Source: Ligula intestinalis (lineage: Eukaryota > Platyhelminthes > Cestoda > Diphyllobothriidea > Diphyllobothriidae). Taken from it: a DNA stretch of 64,000 bases. The stretch's first letter is position 1, and every line of letters starts with the position of its first letter. The position numbers and the translations under genes were made by a program. Below the pieces are notes generated by a model, which worked only from the letters and a program-made list of their open reading frames with translations, searched no databases and was not told the DNA's origin. Shown one piece after another: positions 60,301 through 64,000 of this stretch. Location of the stretch: positions 27,555,194-27,619,193 of the forward strand of contig JAYGXS010000005.1 of the NCBI GenBank assembly GCA_036362985.1, given 5' to 3'.

Positions 60301-62069
60301 ACAAAAATATGCATGTCTGATTTGTTGGCTGTAGTTGTAGCTCACTTCAGTTACCATACGGTATAAATTAATCCAGACGAATATGAAATAATCTAGTTTT
60401 AGGCGGCAAACGAGCAAATCAAGGAAAATTCCGCTGGTTAGCTTGGTTATCGTCATCATCATCACCATTATCAGCAACCTCTTCATGCTGACCTTTGGTT
60501 GGCCGACGTTGAAAATAATGCACATGCAGGCAAAATCAGCTAACTAACATTTTAAACATGTATTTCGAACACATCCGCCATATATATCATATCAGTTGGG
60601 ACTCATGCTAATTAACATGCATTGCACTAAATGGACACTTTGTTTCACACATACGTTCACCTGATGCTAAGGCACTGTGGGATAAGAAGTAGTCCGGCCA
60701 GATAGTAGACGATCGAACGTATCCCAGCGGTTATGAACTAGTTGACAATAATAGAGATAGGGATAATTGAATAAAGTCTAGATGGAGTTGAACATGAGAA
60801 ATGGGTAAGTGACTTCCAGACGGGTGCAAATCCAACCATAAGCGAGCGGCTCCGATTGTGTCTGATCTTAAACAATCCCTACAGCAAGTTCCGTTGTGGT
60901 CTGGCTTGGAACGTGGTTGGCCAATAAGGCCAGACAGAGGGTGACCTTCAGCGAGGCGTTTTCACATGATCTAGTGCGCACGCATGGTGTATATGCCAGA
61001 CATGCGACTTGTCCCGGAAGTGTGCGATGAAAGCAGGACCATATATACGATCAGCATGATCACGATGACCACAGCAGTATCGGAATCATGTATTTGGTGT
61101 GGTGATAGCCTGTGTGTCTGTGTGCGATCATACGCTGCAACTGGAGCATTTGTTATAGACACATATCCCAAGAACGCTTGAAAGTTGCCCATTTAACACC
61201 CGTGTTGGGGGATTGTATCCAAGGCGTAACCCATTTCATAAGTGTCATGATCCAACTCCGAGGGTAACGTCCCATCCCTTGCGGTTGCTAATAGATGCGC
61301 ACCTGTGCGCCGACCCCACTTCGGTCTTACCAAACATCTACTTGTGTTTGACTCACGCGTGAACTAATCGCAGGAAATTAATTTAGTTAAACTCTAGCAT
61401 TTTCGATCATCAGACCATGGTTCGTCAGGAGAGAAGAAAGAATACAGTAGGAAGTCTAGCGTGTTAGGAATAATGTATTCAGACCAGAAGGATAAAAGCA
61501 TAGATGGAAAGGGTTTTGACTCTTGAATGACTGCAGTCCGGCTACAAGGATGTCGATTCCGGAGTGATTAGAGCCTGTGAAATGGTCCAAATGCCGGCAC
61601 ATGCTTTATTACGGCAGCTAATCACGCGGCTAATGTGGCGTGACCTTCAGATAGGTGAAAGTTGGTGTGGCCACGCAGCCACGCTGATACGTTGGTCAGC
61701 GACAGTAAGCGCCTGGCCTTAGGTGGCAGTGAGCCCGTAGGCCAAAGACAGTTGTTGCTTATGCACGCTGCCAACTTGTTCTAACTTATTCGCCACTATT
61801 TTTTACAGCATACACTATTTCGCGCAGCTGACCTCCCACTTCATCTCTTGTTACCAGCATACTATTGATTGACTAGCGCGGAAGCCCGGCTTCGCCATGG
61901 GCTTCCTTATATGTTGTTGTCCTTTTATGTAGGCAAACCGTATATTAGAAACTCTTAAAACGATTATGGAGTAGAAGGTACGTTGGTCGGAATTTCTGAG
62001 GTTGTTTTGACTCGATGAATAGTATGTGTATGCTCAGATCGAGTAATTGCGCAGAAATTAGCGACTGAA
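57386..62069. other. No gene recognised
   Basis: Longest stretch without a supported feature. Short frames occur on both strands (57740-58107 minus, 58299-58541 plus, 60238-60525 minus), none with motifs. 61460-61860 is somewhat GC-richer with small inverted stretches (CGTGGCGTG-type), but I cannot define an element. Confidence 0.5.
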
Positions 62070-63795
62070 AATCGTACGAACGGTGTGTCTCATAAATATT
62101 TTGCAGTCAATCGTCCCTCCTCCTCAAGACAATATTCGTGTTGCCATGCTGTGTAGCTGACATGATGACGGCCACCTCGTTGCATGTGGGAGCATTACAT
62201 CTCCGATGCTTTTCTCCGCGAGGGCGTTTATCAGCATCGATGACAACAGCCAAATCAAGGAAAGCATGCATCTACAGGGCGAACTTGAAACTGTTCACGT
62301 AGCTGTTGCGCTGGTTTTGCATGAGTTGAAGGGAAAATATTATTTGATGCTTTAAGCCTAGGTACACTCGGGATTGGATTTGAGCCTGTAGGTTGATGGC
62401 TTCTGCGAAGTTTATTTGTAGTTATTTCGGCTCGCCATCAGGAGGAGGTAGTACCGATCCAATCAAGTGGCAAACTTGGACTTTCACCTTAATGTTAGGC
62501 ATAAATCCAACCTCACGAACAATGTTGGCACAAAAGGATGTCATTTGAAAAGCTCCGTTATATTTTCTAATATTCGAAAGAAAATTTTTCGAGTCGTCTG
62601 TATTACCAGCAAGCAATGTTTGTAGTACTTCTGGTGGATAAGGGAAGTTATGCAGGAGAACTTTGCCGTTGGAACAGCACATACCGATTGTCTCACCAGC
62701 TCATTTTTTCGTTTGACAATGTCCGCAAGCATCTATCATCTACCCAGTAGAAACAGTTGCATCTTCCGCATAACCAAGACTTGGGTTTTTATTGAGTGAG
62801 GCTTTGTTTCACATTTGAGCATTATTGGAAGCAACCAACAGGCAACAGTCGCCAAACCGTTTGGAGTTTCCAGCATTGTTTGGGCGTTGATCCGCTCTCT
62901 GAAACTTGCATGGTCAAATGTGCACTTCTACGTCTGAGTAATTCGTTTTGCCGACGATGCGAATCTCTGAACCTACCTAGCTCTCTCCTTCGTAGGGTTT
63001 GGACCTCTGTTTCATGGGGGAGGTAAGTCTGATGGCGAATCACGTCCTCGCGTCTTCTTTGCAGCATTTAATCTTGGGTTTCTTGGAAGCATCGATATCG
63101 CTGACGCAAGGCATTAGTCTCCAGGTGAAGCCATCTTTCTGCTTGTGTTTCTTGCGAACGTCTATTAATATCGGCAAATCTCTTCTGTTCCTTCGTTTGA
63201 ACTTGTGTTCTCGCGGCTACTCTAATGCATGTTCTACCTTATGAGGTAGAACCCAAAAATAGGTTATTATTTTGAACAGAATAACATTAGGAAGAAAACA
63301 AGTAAGTTTACAACCTTACCTTCAGTCACCGGCCCATCATCGGTTGTCGAGTTTTTTGCGTTCAGAACATGTGTGACGGCATCACTGTTGTCCATATTGT
63401 TAGTTTGTAAGGGTTAGATTGAAAGACCGTTGCCACATTGGCGGCGGGAGGGGGGTGACGTTTCAAGCGGCCACGACGACCCCTTCCCAATCGCCGCCCA
63501 CCCCCAAGGCGTATTCACACCCGCCTGTCACGTCGGGTTTCACTTGCAGTGGCAGCAGGATAAATGCCGGCTGCCCGTCTTCGTCGTCGCAGCAAATAAT
63601 GGGGCGACATGATCGCTGAATCCTCGCGCGCACGAAGCAATGAAAGGTCACGGCCAAAGTCAGGCGATCTCGCAGGCGCGCCAACGAATTGAGCGCGGTA
63701 CTAACACACATGCGCGTCGAAGGGGTAGAAGGCATTCCAATCTGACCTCAGCAACCAATGCTAACGAAGATGCACACAGAGACAGTCATGACGTT
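62070..63795 (-). mobile_element. Helitron copy 2, 5' half only
   Basis: This is colinear with Helitron copy 1 from about 12075 to 13975: the coding N-terminus (62075-63240) and then the 5' noncoding part (63240-63795, including CTTATGAGGTAGAACCC, CATCACTGTTGTCCATA, GGCGTATTCACACCCGCC and GAGACAGTCA). It lacks the roughly 300-bp segment found in copy 1. Its left end, near 62070, falls within about 60 bp of the place where the PLE interrupts copy 1. The Rep and helicase parts are absent. Confidence 0.85.
62075..63240 (-). pseudogene. Helitron N-terminal region (copy 2), broken
   Basis: From about 63220 leftward on the minus strand: an Arg/Gln-rich helical N-terminus (VQTKEQKRFADINRRSQETQ, AERWLHLETNALRQRYRCFQ, then a stop, then MLQRRREDVIRHQTYLPHE, LRRRELGRFRDSHRRQNELL), followed by CCSNGKVLLHNFPYPPEVLQ, LLAGNTDDSKNFLSNIRKYN, GAFQMTSFCANIVREVGFMP and VCHLIGSVLPPPDGEPK. 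The basic N-terminal repeat region is better kept here than in copy 1. The start codon is not clear; a stop lies at about 63068-63070. Confidence 0.82.
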
Positions 63796-64000
63796 TATTA
63801 CGTAAACACATAAACACGGATATCGTAGCTAAATGAAGTGCGTATATTGAACCTACCGATGAAAAATACGTAGCACGTGTTTCAGTAGTCTGTTTGCTCC
63901 TATCTTCCTTCTACATGTACAAAGGCAAGGCAAAGTATTGGCTCAGGTTCCACATTGTTTCCACTGCTAACCAATCCTATGCATATGCTCTACTGAGTAT

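Overview
This is a stretch of repeat-rich, AT-leaning animal nuclear DNA. I found no confident single-copy host gene in the 64 kb. The mix of transposons points to a parasitic flatworm (tapeworm or fluke): a Ty3/gypsy element of the CsRN1 type, several Penelope-like elements (PLEs) with GIY-YIG endonucleases, CR1/jockey-type LINEs, RepHel Helitrons and a BED-finger hAT transposon. That assignment comes from family resemblance, not from a search. Nothing bacterial or phage-like is present.

Layout, left to right. 1-4.4 kb holds a decayed Ty3/gypsy gag-pol on the minus strand, probably with its 3' LTR at the window edge. 4.66-6.6 kb holds about six tandem copies of a 345-370 bp unit, followed by one inverted copy. 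8.1-14 kb holds a minus-strand Helitron that is split by a nearly complete plus-strand PLE (9.47-12.01 kb). 14-37.6 kb is mostly unannotatable, with a PLE 3' tail at 21.6 kb, a LINE 3' fragment at 24.1-24.5 kb, two foldback structures, and a degenerate four-copy repeat cluster at 28.6-35.9 kb. A GC-richer dispersed repeat occurs at 37.6 and 47.4 kb; the second copy carries a PLE tail. LINE remnants lie at 39.2-39.6 kb (plus) and 41.3-44.7 kb (minus; ORF1 plus a near full-length ORF2), with two tRNA-like sequences just beyond. 48.2-50.7 kb is a hAT transposon (minus) with a recognisable left terminal repeat. 50.9-52.2 kb is a 5'-truncated PLE. 53.15-54.5 kb is a duplicated segment whose minus-strand reading frame is partly conserved. 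56.5-57.4 kb is a PLE with an inverted 5' part. 62.07-63.8 kb is a second copy of the 5' half of the same Helitron.

Every recognised coding region is broken by stops, frameshifts or lost catalytic residues, so all are called pseudogenes or mobile-element remnants. The best preserved is the PLE at 9.5-11.8 kb: one 747-codon frame interrupted by two stop codons. The most interesting signals are (a) a recurrent PLE 3'-end hairpin whose stem differs between copies yet still pairs, consistent with a hammerhead-like RNA, (b) the PLE-in-Helitron nesting, (c) the 5'-inverted PLE, and (d) the tandem array with its inverted terminal copy.
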